Source: an uncultured Planctomycetaceae bacterium (GTDB lineage Bacteria > Planctomycetota > Planctomycetia > Pirellulales > UBA1268). From it: 5,313 nucleotides of DNA. Positions 4,357-5,313 of this stretch are shown piece by piece (within the stretch, counting starts at the first letter, position 1; every line of letters starts with the position of its first letter). Below the pieces are notes generated by a model. The model was not told the DNA's origin and ran no database searches. It saw only the letters and a program-made list of their open reading frames with translations. Location: positions 1-5,313 of the forward strand of contig CAISKG010000079.1 of the NCBI GenBank assembly GCA_903885855.1, in the 5' to 3' direction. Position numbers and translations under genes: made by a program.

Positions 4357-5313
4357 AGGCGGCGGCGGGGGGCGGCGGCGACGCGCCGTCGGGCACGATG
4401 TCGGCGAGCGTCGCGCCGGTGGTGCCGTTCCAGAGCCGCGCCGTGCCGTCGGCGGCGCCCGCCACCACCACGTCGCCGCCGGGGCTGACGTCGGCCGAGT
4501 GCACCCAGCCGTCGAGCGCCGAGAACGCGCGGGTCACGCCACCGCCGCCGTTGAGCAGCCGCACCACGCGGTCGCCGCAGCCGGCGAGGAGCGTGTCGGA
4601 GTCCCCCACGTAGCGCACCGAGGTGACGTGCCGGGCGAAGGGGGGGATCGAGAGGCGCTGGTCGCCCGTCTCCGCGTCCCACACCTTGACGACGTTGTCG
4701 GCCCCACCGCTGGCGATGGTCTGGCCGTCCGTTTTCCAGGCCAGGCCGAGGACGTAGTTGGTGTGGCCCTCGAAACGCCGCAGCGCCCTCCCGTCGGCGA
4801 GGTCGAAGGTGCGCAGGTACTTGTCGGCCCCGCCGGAGGCGATGCGGCGACCGTCGGGGGAGAATCGCGCCGCGAACACCGCGTCGTCGTGGGCCTCGGG
4901 CAGGTGGAGGACGCGCGTCCCGTCGGCGATCCGGAACACCGCCAACTCGCCGGACCGCGACGGCACGCCGCCGCCGACGAGGAGCAGCGTGCCGTCCGGG
5001 CTGACGTCGAGGGCCATCGCCCGGTCGGCGATCGCATCGGCACCGGCACCGCCGACGACGCGTTCGAGCTCCCAGGGGGGATCGATCACGAAGCCGACCG
5101 CCGCGTCGGCCGCGGCCGACACCACGCGCCCGCCGGCGGCGAACGCGACCCCGGCCAAGGGTCCGGTCTGCCCCGCGAAGGACGCCACCGGGAGCCCCGT
5201 GTCGCCGTCGCACAGCTGCGCCGCCGGGAAGTCGCCGGCACAGGCCAGGTGGCGGCCGTCGGCGGAGAAGGCGAGGTGGCGCAGCGGCCGCACCGCGGCG
5301 GCCGCTGCGGCCG
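4346..5313 (-). CDS. WD40 repeat beta-propeller protein (5' end outside window)
   Basis: A minus-strand frame enters from the right edge without a stop and ends with TGA at 4348-4346, leaving 321 C-terminal residues. Seven WD40-type repeats can be read. Each has an (A/D)-F/V-S-x-D/G-G turn, an ASGGAD- or AGAADG-like strand and a loose W/F-D/N ending. The clearest are AHDDAVFAARFSPDGRR with A-S-G-G-A-D, and GHTNYVLGLAWKTDG with V-K-V-W-D. They would build about one full propeller, a protein-protein interaction scaffold. The protein ends in a short Pro/Ala tail (S-P-P-P-P-A-A-A-S-G-R). GTG at 5293 is a possible start, but the frame continues upstream as six Ala codons to the edge and a repeat begins right there, so I treat the gene as truncated by the window. 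Planctomycete relatives often carry an N-terminal cytochrome-like or kinase domain, and none is visible here. It converges with the DUF1501 gene. Confidence 0.88.
   Translation of the reverse strand, partial: AAAAAAVRPLRHLAFSADGRHLACAGDFPAAQLCDGDTGLPVASFAGQTGPLAGVAFAAGGRVVSAAADAAVGFVIDPPWELERVVGGAGADAIADRAMALDVSPDGTLLLVGGGVPSRSGELAVFRIADGTRVLHLPEAHDDAVFAARFSPDGRRIASGGADKYLRTFDLADGRALRRFEGHTNYVLGLAWKTDGQTIASGGADNVVKVWDAETGDQRLSIPPFARHVTSVRYVGDSDTLLAGCGDRVVRLLNGGGGVTRAFSALDGWVHSADVSPGGDVVVAGAADGTARLWNGTTGATLADIVPDGASPPPPAAASGR
5280..5309. repeat. Perfect 12-bp inverted repeat at the right edge
   Basis: CGCAGCGGCCGC (5280-5291) and GCGGCCGCTGCG (5298-5309) are exact reverse complements separated by ACCGCG. 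The repeat lies inside the WD40 coding frame and covers the Ala-rich codons at the window edge. It would form a very stable hairpin in DNA or RNA. It may simply be a by-product of Ala/Arg-rich GC coding. Confidence 0.8.

Noticed and set aside
3202..4488. Plus-strand 428-codon frame overlapping DUF1501
   Set aside because: An Arg-rich shadow in the +1 frame of a well-supported gene, with no recognisable domain.
4071..5213. Minus-strand 380-codon frame overlapping the WD40 gene
   Set aside because: Arg/Gly-rich shadow frame. The WD40 repeats are in the other minus-strand frame.
1..5313. tRNA, rRNA, CRISPR array, transposon or phage genes
   Set aside because: No spaced direct repeats, cloverleaf-like segments, transposase or integrase motifs, or terminal inverted repeats with target duplications were seen on either strand.

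Overview
The window is very GC-rich, densely coded DNA with a strong G/C third-position bias. It most likely comes from a planctomycete chromosome, and Pirellulales-like would be my guess. The reasoning is from gene content: a Tat-exported DUF1501 protein, a WD40 beta-propeller protein, and a NarL-type response regulator next to an exported multi-module (OB-like) sensor protein are a combination I associate with Planctomycetes and neighbouring phyla. No ribosomal or other phylogenetic marker is present, so the assignment is inference.

Layout. Positions 1-1301 (minus) hold the N-terminal 433 codons of a secreted or membrane-anchored sensor protein that runs off the left edge. It is very probably the sensory half of a histidine kinase. 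Positions 1351-1995 (minus) encode a 214-aa NarL/LuxR-type response regulator just upstream of it on the same strand, giving a regulator-sensor two-component pair. Positions 2105-2857 (minus) encode a 250-aa SAM methyltransferase with an N-terminal four-cysteine zinc ribbon. A 165-nt divergent intergenic region (2858-3022) carries a perfect 17-bp palindrome whose two strands both read as -10 elements. Positions 3023-4330 (plus) encode a complete 435-aa Tat-signal DUF1501 protein. Positions 4346-5313 (minus) hold the C-terminal 321 residues of a WD40 protein that converges on the DUF1501 gene with a 15-nt gap and runs off the right edge.

How the genes relate. The only confident functional unit is the response regulator plus its presumed sensor kinase. 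The methyltransferase lies on the same strand 109 nt upstream and may or may not be co-transcribed. The methyltransferase and DUF1501 gene are divergent and probably share the promoter region around 2933-2981. DUF1501 and WD40 proteins often occur in the same planctomycete neighbourhoods, but here they are on opposite strands and cannot share an operon.

No stretch over 300 bases lacks a gene. I see no tRNA, rRNA, CRISPR array, insertion sequence or integrase. I found no convincing undescribed defence or metabolic system. The items most worth checking are the bidirectional-promoter palindrome, a rare AT-rich 8-mer found three times around the two-component genes, and the tandem-module sensor.
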